This document shows positions 8,178-17,885 of a DNA stretch of 41,435 bases, piece after piece. Origin of the DNA: Alphaproteobacteria bacterium (lineage in GTDB: Bacteria; Pseudomonadota; Alphaproteobacteria; SHVR01); assembly GCA_009694185.1 (NCBI GenBank), contig SHVR01000020.1, positions 1-41,435 on the forward strand. Direction: 5' to 3'. The stretch's first letter is position 1; each line of letters starts with the position of its first letter. Under the pieces are notes generated by a model. It worked only from the letters and a program-made list of their open reading frames with translations, had not been told where the DNA came from and made no database searches. The position numbers were made by a program, and so were the translations under genes.

Positions 8178-9251
8178 CTAGGGGCTCGACGAGGGGGTGG
8201 CGAGGCCGAGCCGCTCGCCGCCATAGACCTTGTTGCCAAGGCCCGCCCACCAATCGCTGTTCTCCAGATACCAGGCGACCGTCGCCTCGAGGCCGGCCTC
8301 GAACGTGACCGTCGGCCGCCAATCCAGCTCGCCGGCAATTTTCGCCGGGTTCATGGCGTAGCGGAAATCATGGCCCGGCCGATCCTGGACAAAGGCGAGC
8401 AAGCCGCGGCGCGGGCCCGTCGGCAGCATACCCGCCAGCCGGTCGAGGCTGTCGCAGATGGCCTCGACCACCGCCAGGTTACGCCGCTCGGCATTGCCGC
8501 CAACGATGTAGCTCTCGCCGACGCGCCCCCGGCTCAAGATCGCCCAGAGGGCGCGCGCATGGTCGTCCACATGCAGCCAGTCGCGCACATTCGCGCCCTT
8601 GCCATAGACCGGCAGCCGCTCGCCCCGGAATGCCTTGACGATCATCAGCGGGATCAGTTTTTCCGGAAACTGCCAGGGCCCGTAATTGTTCGAGCAGTTG
8701 CTGATCACGACGGGCAAGTCGTAAGTGTGATGCCAGACGCGCACGAAATGGTCGGAGGCCGCCTTGCTCGCCGAATAGGGCGAGCGCGGGTCGTAGGCGC
8801 TGGTCTCGGTGAAAGCCGGGTCGAGGTCGCCGAGCGCGCCGAACACCTCGTCGGTCGAGACGTGATGGAACCGGAAGTCCCGGCGCGCCGATGCGTCGAG
8901 TGCTCGCCAATAGTCAGTCGTCTCCCGCAACAGGGAAACCAGCCCCACCACATTGGTCTCGACGAAAGCGGCGGGCCCGTCGATCGAGCGGTCGACATGG
9001 GTCTCGGCCGCGAGGTTCATGATGGCGTCCGGCCGGAACGCACCCAGAATGCGGCCCACCGCCCCCCGGTCGCCGATATCCGCCCGTTCGAAAGCATAGT
9101 GCGAACTTGTCGCCGCTGCCTCGATGGCGAGCGGGTTGGCGGCATAGGTGAGCTTGTCCAGGTTGAGAATCCGGCAATCGGTCTCGCGGGCGAGGAGGCG
9201 GATGACGGCCGAGCCGATGAAGCCGGCGCCGCCGGTCACGAGAACGCGCAT
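8178..9251 (-). CDS. rfbB: dTDP-glucose 4,6-dehydratase
   Basis: Second step of dTDP-rhamnose synthesis, an extended SDR enzyme with bound NAD. It is 357 residues. Visible are GGAGFIGSAVIR at the N-terminus, NLAAETHVDRSI, HHVSTDEVFG (the Thr-Asp-Glu catalytic triplet), YSASKAASDHFV (YxxxK), SNCSNNYGPWQFPEKLIP and the sugar-nucleotide segment VRDWLHVDDHARAL. All are diagnostic of RmlB. The start ATG shares one base with the rfbC stop (TGATG), so rfbC and rfbB are coupled. The C-terminal tail ATPSSSP is low-complexity. Confidence 0.96.
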   Translation of the reverse strand: MRVLVTGGAGFIGSAVIRLLARETDCRILNLDKLTYAANPLAIEAAATSSHYAFERADIGDRGAVGRILGAFRPDAIMNLAAETHVDRSIDGPAAFVETNVVGLVSLLRETTDYWRALDASARRDFRFHHVSTDEVFGALGDLDPAFTETSAYDPRSPYSASKAASDHFVRVWHHTYDLPVVISNCSNNYGPWQFPEKLIPLMIVKAFRGERLPVYGKGANVRDWLHVDDHARALWAILSRGRVGESYIVGGNAERRNLAVVEAICDSLDRLAGMLPTGPRRGLLAFVQDRPGHDFRYAMNPAKIAGELDWRPTVTFEAGLEATVAWYLENSDWWAGLGNKVYGGERLGLATPSSSP

Positions 9252-9811
9252 CAGGCGAACTCGAAATAGGTCGGGCTCTCGGCAAGTGTCGGCCAGGCGC
9301 GGTCTTTTTCCGAGAGCGTGGCGGCGCCGGCCGCCACCCGCCAGTCGATGCCCAGCGCCGGGTCGTTCCAGCCGATGCCCCGGTCATGCTCGCGCGAGTA
9401 ATAGTTCGTCACCTTGTAGAAGATCCTGCTGTCCGGCTCGAGTGTCGCGAAACCATGGGCAAAGCCTTCCGGTACATAGAGCAGCTCGCCCTCCGCCGCC
9501 GTCAACTCGACCGCGACATGGCGGCCGAAGCTGGGCGAGCCCCGGCGGATGTCCACGACCACGTCGAGGATGGCGCCCGCCAGCACGCCCACCAGCTTCG
9601 CCTGGGCAAAGGGCGGCGTCTGGAAGTGCAGGCCGCGCACGGTGCCGGTCGGACGCGACAAGGATTGATTGTCCTGCACGAAGCAGGCGTCGATCCCTAG
9701 GCCCTGGAGCGTGCGGCGATTATAGCTTTCCATGAACCAGCCGCGTTCGTCGCCATGGCGCTTCGGCACCAGCTTGACAATCTCAGCGATGGCAGTGGGG
9801 CAGCGTTGCAT
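9251..9811 (-). CDS. rfbC: dTDP-4-dehydrorhamnose 3,5-epimerase
   Basis: Third step of dTDP-rhamnose synthesis, a cupin-fold epimerase. It is 186 residues from ATG 9811. Signatures are DERGWFMESYN, FVQDNQSLSRPTGTVRGLHFQ (catalytic His in RGLHFQ), VVDIRRGSPSFG, LYVPEGFAHGFATLE and KVTNYYSREHDRGIGWNDP. The frame is open far upstream into the SDR gene, but the family N-terminus and a downstream-of-SDR position support ATG 9811. The gap to the SDR stop at 9838 is 26 bases. Confidence 0.95.
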   Translation of the reverse strand: MQRCPTAIAEIVKLVPKRHGDERGWFMESYNRRTLQGLGIDACFVQDNQSLSRPTGTVRGLHFQTPPFAQAKLVGVLAGAILDVVVDIRRGSPSFGRHVAVELTAAEGELLYVPEGFAHGFATLEPDSRIFYKVTNYYSREHDRGIGWNDPALGIDWRVAAGAATLSEKDRAWPTLAESPTYFEFA

Positions 9812-9837
9812 GGCGCCCGCGTTCCTTATCGGAGGGC

Positions 9838-10614
9838 TCAGATCACCGCCGAGCCGCCGTCGACGTTCAGCACATGGCCCGTCACATAGGCGCCCGCCTC
9901 GCTCGCGAGGAACAGGGCGGCGCCGGCAATGTCGTCCGGCTCGCCGAAGCGGCGGAGCGGCAGGCTCTGGTTGATCTTGTCGCGGCGCACCGGATCTTCC
10001 CAGAGATAGCGGGCGAAGTCGGTCTTGATGAGGCCGGGCGCGATGGCGTTGGCCCGGATGCCGTGCGGCCCGTATTCGACCGCGAGATTGCGGGCGAGCT
10101 GGTGTTCGGCCACCTTGGAGATGGCATAGGCGCCGATCACGGTATTGCCCTTGAGGCCGGAGACGCTGGCGATGATGGTGACCGAGCCACCCGCCTTGCG
10201 CTCGACCATCCCCGGCATGACCATCATGCACAGCCAGAAGGTGCTGCGCACATTGGTCTCCATGATCTTGTCCCAGGCCGAGTCGGGAATCTTCGCGGCC
10301 GGGCCGGCAAAGGGATTGACCCCGGCATTGGGCACAAGAATGTCGATCTTGCCCCATTTCGCCATGGTCTTGTCCACGAGGGCCTGAAGCTGGTCCTTGT
10401 CGGAGATGTTGCAGGGAACCGCGATGGCCTCGGCGCCATTGCGACCGTGCTGCTGATTGATTTCGGCGGCCACCTGGTCGCAGGCATCGGCCTTGCGGCT
10501 CGAGACCACCACCTTGGCGCCCGCCTCGCACATGCGCATCGCCACCGCCTTGCCGATGCCCTTGGTCGAGCCGGTGATGAGGGCAACCTTGCCGCTCAGA
10601 TCGAACATGCTCAT
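9838..10614 (-). CDS. short-chain dehydrogenase/reductase (SDR)
   Basis: A 258-residue classical SDR. The cofactor loop is TGSTKGIG (14-21), NAGV is at 96-99, the catalytic serine is Ser150 (TIIASVSG), and the YxxxK pair is Tyr163/Lys167 (GAYAISK). The C-terminal NVDGGSAVI is typical. The second start codon (MFDL) is two codons in; AAGGA precedes the first ATG at 10614. The residues after beta-2 (VSSRKAD) suggest NADPH preference. It leads the rfb genes by 26 bases and is probably co-transcribed with them, but no SDR of this type belongs to the rhamnose pathway. Its substrate is unknown. Confidence 0.85.
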   Translation of the reverse strand: MSMFDLSGKVALITGSTKGIGKAVAMRMCEAGAKVVVSSRKADACDQVAAEINQQHGRNGAEAIAVPCNISDKDQLQALVDKTMAKWGKIDILVPNAGVNPFAGPAAKIPDSAWDKIMETNVRSTFWLCMMVMPGMVERKAGGSVTIIASVSGLKGNTVIGAYAISKVAEHQLARNLAVEYGPHGIRANAIAPGLIKTDFARYLWEDPVRRDKINQSLPLRRFGEPDDIAGAALFLASEAGAYVTGHVLNVDGGSAVI

Positions 10615-10696
10615 GTGGTTCCGTCCTTATCGCTAGAAACGTTGGCCGGGAGCAAACCAGAAAGTGGCGGCGCTGAAAAGCCGGATTGCCGGTGCG

Positions 10697-13600
10697 CTAG
10701 GGCGCGTAGCGGTCGAGCAGGCCATCGTCGAGGGCCATCAGGCTGGGCGCCGCGGTCCAAAGGAGGGCACAGCGCACCGGCCTATCGCCATAGATGCCGG
10801 CAACGAGCGCCCGATAGGCGGCCATCTGGCGGAGATAGACGGGCGACACGGCCGCCGGCGAGGCGGGTGGCGGGCGCTGGCTCTTATAGTCGACGATCCA
10901 GACGGCTTCCTCCGTCACCGCCAGCCGGTCGATCTGCCCCTGGATCAGTTGGTCGCCCACCAGGCCGCCGACCGCGACCTCGGCGAGCGAGCCCGGCTGG
11001 AACAAGACCGCGAAGGTGGAATCGCTCAAGACCGCGTCCACCACCGACGCGATCTCCGCCTGTTCGGTGGGCTCGAGCTCATGAGCCGGGCTCGCGAGGT
11101 ACCGGCGGCAAGCGGTCGCGCGCTCCGCCATGGCCAGATCGGGGAGCGATTGGAGGAGACGGTGGATCAAAAGCCCGCGCCGGAACCGCCGGCCGTCGCC
11201 ACCGGCCATGGGCGAGAGGATTGCCGGCTCGATGTCGTCGGGCCGGCTCGGCGCCAGCGGCCGGGTCGGGGGCAAGGCCGGCGCTACTTGGCGCGCCCAG
11301 GGCGGCAAGCCCGCATCCGCCGCCGTCTCCAGCGGCGGCCATTCTTCAAGCGAGGGCGCCGCCGTCTGGGCGCCGTCGAGCCGGAGACCCGGTGCCTCCC
11401 AATCATGCCCCGCCGGCAGAGCCATGAGCGGGGTCGGTGTGGCAATGGGCGCCAGAGCCGACGTGACGAGATTGTACCAGCAGTCTTCCGGCGGATCGCG
11501 CCGCCCGCGCCAGCCGGCGATGTAGAGCCGGTCTTCGGCACGCGTGAGCGCCACATATAAGAGGCGGCGATACTCGTCGAGGCGACGATCCTTCTGGCGT
11601 TCGCGCAATGGCGCCAACGCCAGAGTCTCAAAGCGCGCCGCCGGCACCCATAGGGGGAGCGCCGCCTCGCCCTCGCCCCACCACATCAGCGCCGGCCCAT
11701 CGTGCCTGGGCGTCCGCATGGTGTCCGGCAGGAAGACGATCGGCGCTTGCAAGCCCTTGGCACCATGGACCGTGATAATTCGGACTTCGTCGCGCCGGCT
11801 CTGTTCCAGGTCGCGCTTGATGTCGCCCTCGCCCGCGCGGAGCCAGTGCAGGAAGCCTTGCAGCGACGGCGCGGCAAGCTGGCCATAGTCGAGCGCCAGC
11901 GCCAGGAACTCGTCGATGGGATCGTTCGCCTCCAGTCCAAGACGCGCCACCAGCTTTTTGCGTCCGCGCCGGGCGCCGAGGATTTCGGCATAGAGTTCAT
12001 AGGGTGGGAGGAAATCGACTCGTGCCATGAGATCGCCGAGAGCGGCGCGGGCGGCGGCGAACCGCGCCTCGCCTGGCGCCGCCGCCTTTTCGACGAGGCG
12101 CCGCCAGAGGCTCAGCCCCCCCCGGTCGTAAGCGAGCTTGAAGAGATCGTCGTCATCGAGGCCGACGAGCGGGCTCTTCAGCACCACCGCCAGAGTCAAA
12201 TCGTCCTCGGGGAGCAGCAGGAACTGGCCGAGCGCCATCAAGTCCATGACCGCGAGCTGGTCGGTCAGCACCATGCGATCGACGCCCGCGACCGGGATCG
12301 ACAGGTCCTTGAGCGCGCGCACCAGTTCCTCGACGAAGGGGGTGCGGCGGCGCACCAGCACCATCACATCGCCCGGTCGGATCGACCGCCCGCGCGCCGG
12401 CAGCATCTCGCCCGCGCACAGCCAATGGCCGATGGTCCGAGCGATGATCCCGGCGAGACGAACCTCGCCCGAGGCAGCCGGGCCATAGTCGCGGGGCGCC
12501 TCCCACGGCGAGGAGGCGACGACCGGCAGGGGACCCACCGGCGGCCAGATTTCCACGCGGCCCGCATGACCCAGGCGCGACAGGCTGTGGTGAATCGGGT
12601 CGCCGTCATCCGCCACGCCAGCCCGCGCGGGACCGGCGAACACGCGGTCAACGGCACTCAAGACCGCCTCGGTCGAGCGGAACGAGATGTTGATCGGCAC
12701 ATCCGACCAGAGGCCACCCTCCGGATCGAGCTGGGTCGCGGCTTGGCGGAACTGCCGCCGCATGGCCTCGAACTGGGCCGGTGCCGCGCCCTGGAAGCTG
12801 AAGATCGACTGTTTGGTGTCGCCGACCGCGAACAAGGTGCGGATGCGATCGCTGGCGCCGCGGCCGGCGAAGAATTCGCCGGCCAGCGCCTCGACCACCG
12901 CCCATTGATCGGGGCTGGTGTCCTGGGCCTCGTCGATCAGGATGTGGTCGATGCCGCCATCGAGCTTGTAGAGCACCCAGGCGGCACCCAGGTCGTCCAG
13001 GAGGGCCCGGGTTTCGAGCACCAGATCGTCATAGTCGAGCCGGCCGCGGAGCCGCTTGTGCTCGTCATAAACCTGGAGCACGGCGGCACCGATGGCAAGC
13101 AGGGCCGCCGTCGCGCGCAGCACCACCGAGGCCGAGCGCAGCACCTCGACCTCGACCAACCGTTCCGCCTCTATCCTGAGCACCGGCTCGGCGTCGCGGA
13201 CAACCTTGGTCGCGAGCCGCGCCAAGGGCACGCCTTTTTGCGTCAGAAAGGCCATCCGATAGCTGGGGAAATTCGCGACACGGCTGTCGGGATCGCCAAG
13301 CCAATGAGCAATAACGGCGGCCCGCTCCTGGTCTTTTGTGCTGCCGGCCGCGAGCCGCGCCACGGCATGCCGGAGACCCGGTCCATCGAAGGCAATCTCC
13401 GAACATGCGTCGGCGATAATCCCGGCATCGTCGAGGCCGGGTGCGACGCCAAGCCTGGCCGCAAGTTGCGCCACCAGGCCCGGCACGCCGCCCGCATGGA
13501 CCAGCGTACGCCGCACCCGGCCGCGCTCGCCGAGCAGGCTCGCCAGCAGCGCCGTGAAGCGGTCCTGCTGGACGAGGCCGGAGATTTCCCGGAGCCCGGC

Positions 13601-14173
13601 GGCGAGTGCCTCATCGGCGCCCTGGCGCGCGCGGGTCAGCACGGCGGCGAGGGCACCCGCCAGCATCTCGGCCGACGAGCGCTCGTCCATCACCTCGAAA
13701 TGCGGCGGCACGCCCGCCTCGATGGGAAAGCGGCGCAGCACCGTCTGGCAGAAGCCGTGCAGCGTCTGGATGCGCATGCCGCCGGGTGCGTCGAGAACCG
13801 AGGCGAACAGCCGCCGTGCCGGGGTGATCTTCGCCGTCGCGAGGTTCGGGCCCGTCAAATCGTTGGGTCCCAGGATCAAATCGTTGAGTTCCCGGATCAA
13901 ATCGTTGTCGGCCATCGACACCCAGCCGGCCAGGCGCTCATTCAGACGGTTGGCCATCTCGGCCGCCGCCGCGTTGGTGTAGGTGAGGCAGAGAATCCTG
14001 GGCGGCGGCGTTCCGGCCAGCATGAGACGCAGCACCCTGTCGATCAGCACCTTGGTCTTGCCGGCGCCGGCCGAGGCCGCGACCCAGACCGAGCATGCCG
14101 GGTCGGCCGCTCGCCATTGGAGCTTGTCAGCCTCCTCTTTCGCCGGATTGCTTACGCGTTTGACCGCCATCAT
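10697..14173 (-). CDS. addA: double-strand break repair helicase-nuclease AddA (alphaproteobacterial type)
   Basis: Large subunit of AddAB, which resects DNA double-strand breaks before RecA loading. It is about 1158 residues. UvrD-type helicase motifs are seen in order: Walker A SAGAGKTKVL near residue 40, LCLTYTNAAAAEM, HILIDEAQDTSPDQW (motif II), GDTKQSIFSFQGA (motif III), VHGAKGLQAPIVFLPD and LLYVALTRAEDRLYIAG (motif VI). A C-terminal RecB-type nuclease follows with AVWIVDYKS and YLRQMAAY. The start is either ATG 14173, which makes a four-base ATGA overlap with the addB stop, or the next codon, also ATG. It lies downstream of addB as in other alphaproteobacteria. Confidence 0.95.
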   Translation of the reverse strand: MMAVKRVSNPAKEEADKLQWRAADPACSVWVAASAGAGKTKVLIDRVLRLMLAGTPPPRILCLTYTNAAAAEMANRLNERLAGWVSMADNDLIRELNDLILGPNDLTGPNLATAKITPARRLFASVLDAPGGMRIQTLHGFCQTVLRRFPIEAGVPPHFEVMDERSSAEMLAGALAAVLTRARQGADEALAAGLREISGLVQQDRFTALLASLLGERGRVRRTLVHAGGVPGLVAQLAARLGVAPGLDDAGIIADACSEIAFDGPGLRHAVARLAAGSTKDQERAAVIAHWLGDPDSRVANFPSYRMAFLTQKGVPLARLATKVVRDAEPVLRIEAERLVEVEVLRSASVVLRATAALLAIGAAVLQVYDEHKRLRGRLDYDDLVLETRALLDDLGAAWVLYKLDGGIDHILIDEAQDTSPDQWAVVEALAGEFFAGRGASDRIRTLFAVGDTKQSIFSFQGAAPAQFEAMRRQFRQAATQLDPEGGLWSDVPINISFRSTEAVLSAVDRVFAGPARAGVADDGDPIHHSLSRLGHAGRVEIWPPVGPLPVVASSPWEAPRDYGPAASGEVRLAGIIARTIGHWLCAGEMLPARGRSIRPGDVMVLVRRRTPFVEELVRALKDLSIPVAGVDRMVLTDQLAVMDLMALGQFLLLPEDDLTLAVVLKSPLVGLDDDDLFKLAYDRGGLSLWRRLVEKAAAPGEARFAAARAALGDLMARVDFLPPYELYAEILGARRGRKKLVARLGLEANDPIDEFLALALDYGQLAAPSLQGFLHWLRAGEGDIKRDLEQSRRDEVRIITVHGAKGLQAPIVFLPDTMRTPRHDGPALMWWGEGEAALPLWVPAARFETLALAPLRERQKDRRLDEYRRLLYVALTRAEDRLYIAGWRGRRDPPEDCWYNLVTSALAPIATPTPLMALPAGHDWEAPGLRLDGAQTAAPSLEEWPPLETAADAGLPPWARQVAPALPPTRPLAPSRPDDIEPAILSPMAGGDGRRFRRGLLIHRLLQSLPDLAMAERATACRRYLASPAHELEPTEQAEIASVVDAVLSDSTFAVLFQPGSLAEVAVGGLVGDQLIQGQIDRLAVTEEAVWIVDYKSQRPPPASPAAVSPVYLRQMAAYRALVAGIYGDRPVRCALLWTAAPSLMALDDGLLDRYAP

Positions 14174-17127
14174 TCGCTGCCGCCGCCCTGGCGCGACCAC
14201 TCGGCGATGCGGGCCAGATGGGCATAATCGTTATAGGCCGGCGCCATGTCCGGCCGTGGCACCGCGAGATAGGGCATGGTTGGGTCGTCGAAGGCCGCGA
14301 TATAGCGGGCAAGGCCCTGGAGCGCCGCGTCCGCCGCCGCCTTGGCCGTACCCGTGCCGGCCGGCCGTACCTCGCCCGGCGGATCGCCACCCGAAACGCG
14401 CCAATAGGCGATCTCTTCGACCAGCCCCGGGGCGAGGCCGGCGAACCCGCCGGCGGCGGCCATCGCCGCCTCGAGCGGGAGCTGCGGCGACGCACCCTCT
14501 TCGACGTCGCCCTTGCTCGGCAGTTGGCCGCTCTTGTAGTCGATGATGGTCAAGGCGCCGTTCGACAGCCGGTCGATCCGGTCGGCGGTACCGGTCAGCA
14601 GGAACGGCCCACCCGGTGCCTCGATCGCCAACTCGCCCCTGAGTTCGGTCGCCGAATGCAGGATGCCGGCGCGCCGCTCGCCCTCGATCTCGACGAACCA
14701 GCGGGCGATGCGCTCGAAGCGCGGCCACCAGAAGGCCCAGACCGTCGGCCGGGCGATGAGCGGCCGGAACGCCGCGCGGCCGATGGCCATGAGCTGGTCC
14801 AGCGCGTCGGGCGGTAAGGGGCCAGGCACGGCGCCAACAAACCGGTCGAGCGCCTGGTGAATAAGGGTGCCGCGCTCGGCGGCACCGGGATCGCCGTCGA
14901 TGGGATCGAGCGGCCGGAGCCCCAGCACATGGCGGGCATAGATCGCATAGGGGTCGCGCAGCCAGGTCTCGATCTGGGTAACCGAGAGGCGGCGCGGCCG
15001 GCAGGCGACCGGCGGGCATGGCCGGGGCGGTTCGATGACACGCTGCGCCGCCGGTCGGTCGAGCGCCGCCTGCCAGGCGAGCCAGCGGCCGGGATCGCCC
15101 GGCCGTTGCCGCCGGCCGCCGGCCGCGAGCAGGCCATCGAGGCGCAACAGCCAGCGCGACGGCACGGTGGGCGTACCCGCGACCCGCTCGGCCCGGGTCA
15201 GCGTGACGCGGGGCGCCGAAAACGCCTGCGCGAAATCATGCGCCGACTGGCCGATGCGGCGCTCCAGCGCCGGCAGGCCGAAGCGCTCGCGCATCGGCCG
15301 GCTCATCCAGGGATCGGTACCCGGATCGCCGGGCCAAGTGCCCTCGTTGAGGCCACCCAGAATCAGATGGTCGGCCTGTTGCAGGCGCGCCTCGAGCGGT
15401 CCCCAGATGGCCAAGCGGGGATGGCGCCCATGGCTTGGCCGGACCACGGCGCCGGTCATGAGGGCATCGAACAGGCCCCGATAGTCGCGCCCGTCCAGGC
15501 GGCCGAACCCCTGGGCGGCGGCCAAGAGGTCGGCGACAAACCTGGCTGCCGCCTCGCCGGCCTCGCCAAGCCACAAGCGCTCGGCGCCCGACTCGCCGAC
15601 GCTCGCGGCAAGCCACTCGGCGAAGGCGACGTGGGCCGCAAGCATATCCGCCGCGTCCTGATGCTCGGCGCTGGCTGCCCTGAGGAACGGCTCGCCCGCC
15701 GCCGCAATACCGTCGAACCAGGCCGGCAGCGCGCGCCACGCGAGTTGTTCTCGGGCGGCAATCTCGAGACTGGCACCAAGGCCCGAGAAACCGGGTGCCG
15801 GGCGCGGACCCCTCAGAACCGCGAGTTCGAGTTGCCGCACCCGGCCGCGAAACTCGCCCGGTGCCAGCCCGCCCGCCGCCAACGGATGCTTGAGGAGTGC
15901 CAGGAGCGCGACCGGTGCCACATCGTCCGCCGCCAACGTCGCGATCAGGCGGAGGAAGCCGCCCGGTGCCGTCTCTCCTAGCGGGAAGCCCGCCGAGTCG
16001 TCGATCTCGATCCGCCAGCGCCGCATCTCCGCCGCCACCCGCCGTGCCAGCGCCCGATCCGAGGTCACCAGCGCGGCCGTGGCCTGGGGCGTTTCCAGGG
16101 TCTCGCGCAGCATGAGCGCGATCGCCCGGGCCTCTTCTTCGGGACCGGGGCAGTCGAGGCGTTGGACACCGTCGAGTGCCGCCTCGATCGCCAGACCCTG
16201 CCGGCGCCAGGTATCGGTGGTGAGCGCCGGCCGCATGGCCTCGCTGATCAGCGCCTGGCGGGCCCTCGCCTTCGCCGAGAGCTGGCCGACGCCAGGCCAG
16301 AGGCCGACATCCGCCCGCTCGACGTCGAGCGCCTCCAGCAGGCGGGCAAGACCATATTGCGGGTGGCTTGCCTCCAATGCCGCCCAGGTCTGGGCATCGA
16401 GGCGCTGATCGAGACCCGGCAGCACGACGGCACCTTGCGGCAAGCGAGCGACCACCGAGATGAGCGCCGCCGTCGCCGGAATGCTGCCGGTGGAGCCGGC
16501 GGCCACGACGTGGCCGGCGGGTGGATGACGGCGCCAGCGCTCCGCCTGGGCCGTGAGGACCGCATCCCGGTGGGCGGCCGGGTTGTCGCATCCCTCGGCC
16601 TTCAGGAGGGTGGGCCAGGCGTCGGTCAAAATCCGGAGGAAGCCGAGCGTGCGCTGCCAATGGACCGCATAATCCTCCGGCACCAGGCTCGCGAGCGCCC
16701 CGAAATCGAGCCGTTCAGTCTCGACCTGGTCGAGGAGGCGGGCGAGCTCGGCCGCGAGCCGGGCCGCCTGACCGGCGGCGATCGGCTCGCTATCGGCGGC
16801 GGCCATGATCAGGCGGGCGAGCAGCATCTGGCGGCGCAGCGGCCCGATCGGCGGCGGCCGATCGAACGCATCCTCGCCAAAGCGGACCTCGTCCGCTTCG
16901 TCCAACTCGCCGAGCGGCAACAGGCGGGGCAGCAACAAGGGCCGGCCGCCACTCGCCGCGAGCGCCGCCTCGGCAAAAGCGCGGCAGGCCCGGCGCGTCG
17001 GCATGAGCACGGTCATGGCGCCAAGCGCCAGGGGGTCGTCCCCCGCTTCGCCAATGAGGCCCGCCGCCAGCGCGCCGAGGAATGGCACGCTCGCCGGGAT
17101 GGTGTAGATGCGGCCGCCGCTCAGCAA
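14170..17127 (-). CDS. addB: double-strand break repair protein AddB (alphaproteobacterial type)
   Basis: Partner of AddA, with a RecB-like nuclease at its C-terminus. The body matches the family from GRIYTIPASVPFLGALAAGL through VLMPTRRACRAF, LILGGLNEGTWPGDPGTDPWMSRPMRE and LSVTQIETWLRDPYAIYARHVLGL to the nuclease motif ALTIIDYKSGQLP. No Walker A is evident, so it is a non-helicase subunit. The iron-sulfur cysteines of Bacillus AddB are absent, as expected for the alphaproteobacterial branch. An ATG exists at 17202, but translation from there would run through murU codons out of frame. A TTG at 17127, overlapping the murU stop by seven bases, gives the expected N-terminus (985 residues). Confidence 0.92.
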   Translation of the reverse strand: MLSGGRIYTIPASVPFLGALAAGLIGEAGDDPLALGAMTVLMPTRRACRAFAEAALAASGGRPLLLPRLLPLGELDEADEVRFGEDAFDRPPPIGPLRRQMLLARLIMAAADSEPIAAGQAARLAAELARLLDQVETERLDFGALASLVPEDYAVHWQRTLGFLRILTDAWPTLLKAEGCDNPAAHRDAVLTAQAERWRRHPPAGHVVAAGSTGSIPATAALISVVARLPQGAVVLPGLDQRLDAQTWAALEASHPQYGLARLLEALDVERADVGLWPGVGQLSAKARARQALISEAMRPALTTDTWRRQGLAIEAALDGVQRLDCPGPEEEARAIALMLRETLETPQATAALVTSDRALARRVAAEMRRWRIEIDDSAGFPLGETAPGGFLRLIATLAADDVAPVALLALLKHPLAAGGLAPGEFRGRVRQLELAVLRGPRPAPGFSGLGASLEIAAREQLAWRALPAWFDGIAAAGEPFLRAASAEHQDAADMLAAHVAFAEWLAASVGESGAERLWLGEAGEAAARFVADLLAAAQGFGRLDGRDYRGLFDALMTGAVVRPSHGRHPRLAIWGPLEARLQQADHLILGGLNEGTWPGDPGTDPWMSRPMRERFGLPALERRIGQSAHDFAQAFSAPRVTLTRAERVAGTPTVPSRWLLRLDGLLAAGGRRQRPGDPGRWLAWQAALDRPAAQRVIEPPRPCPPVACRPRRLSVTQIETWLRDPYAIYARHVLGLRPLDPIDGDPGAAERGTLIHQALDRFVGAVPGPLPPDALDQLMAIGRAAFRPLIARPTVWAFWWPRFERIARWFVEIEGERRAGILHSATELRGELAIEAPGGPFLLTGTADRIDRLSNGALTIIDYKSGQLPSKGDVEEGASPQLPLEAAMAAAGGFAGLAPGLVEEIAYWRVSGGDPPGEVRPAGTGTAKAAADAALQGLARYIAAFDDPTMPYLAVPRPDMAPAYNDYAHLARIAEWSRQGGGSE

Positions 17128-17885
17128 TCCATCACTCGACCAACCTGCTCGATCATCCGACGCGCCGCCCGGAGGTTTTCGGGCGTACCCGCGTCCAACC
17201 ATTCGCCATCATGCACCAAGCCATGGAGGCGGCCCGAGGCACTCGCCCGATCATAGAGCCGGTTGAGCGAAAAGGCGCCCTCCGGACTGCCGTCGAACAG
17301 GCGCGGATGGAGAATTTGCAACCCGGTATAAATGAACGGCGCCACCTCATGCTCGCCGCGCCGACGCAGGACGCCGGCCGGATCGCACATGAAATCGCCC
17401 ATGCCACCATAATTCCGGCAGCGGGTCGTCTCAAAGAGGAGTAACAACGCGTCCATGGTCGCCGCGTTCCAGAGGGCGGCCATGCGGGCGAGCGCCGGTT
17501 GGTAGCCGTCGAGCCAGACGGCGTCGGCGTTGATGGCATAGAACGGCGCCGCGCCCAGTTCGGGGAGCGCGCGCCGAACGCCGCCACCCGTATCGAGCAA
17601 CGCCGCTTCCCTCGACACATCAAACGGCAAGGGTGAGTAGCGGGCGAGATGGGCCGCCAGCAGATCCGCCTCGTGGTGGAGATTGACCACGACCCGCTCG
17701 ACGCCGGCCGCCTTGAGGCGGGCCAGCACCAGGTCGATCAAGGCCCCGTCGCCGATCGGCATCAACGGCTTCGGTAGAGCCTCGGTGAGCTGGCCGAGGC
17801 GATACCCCCGGCCCGCCGCCAGAATCATGGCGACACCGGGCACCGTGGCGGCAGGGGTCGCGCCGGTCGGCGGGCCATCGTTCAT
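17121..17885 (-). CDS. murU: N-acetylmuramate-1-phosphate uridylyltransferase-like nucleotidyltransferase
   Basis: A 254-residue sugar-phosphate nucleotidyltransferase. The N-terminal motif is MILAAGRGYRLGQLTEALPKPL, a GxGxR...PKP signature with Tyr in place of the usual Thr. LLDTGGGVRRALPELG, FYAINADAVW and HDGEWLDAGTPENL follow. Pairing with an upstream AmgK-like kinase is the arrangement of the Pseudomonas cell-wall recycling route, where AmgK makes MurNAc-1-phosphate and MurU makes UDP-MurNAc, bypassing fosfomycin-sensitive MurA. That function is inferred from homology plus context. The start overlaps the amgK stop by four bases (ATGA). Confidence 0.85.
   Translation of the reverse strand: MNDGPPTGATPAATVPGVAMILAAGRGYRLGQLTEALPKPLMPIGDGALIDLVLARLKAAGVERVVVNLHHEADLLAAHLARYSPLPFDVSREAALLDTGGGVRRALPELGAAPFYAINADAVWLDGYQPALARMAALWNAATMDALLLLFETTRCRNYGGMGDFMCDPAGVLRRRGEHEVAPFIYTGLQILHPRLFDGSPEGAFSLNRLYDRASASGRLHGLVHDGEWLDAGTPENLRAARRMIEQVGRVMDC

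Noticed and set aside
7332-9269. A 645-codon plus-strand frame
   Set aside because: Antisense to rfbD and rfbB, which carry complete family motifs.
11702-14227. An 841-codon plus-strand frame
   Set aside because: Antisense to addA; no motif and typical mirror-frame composition.
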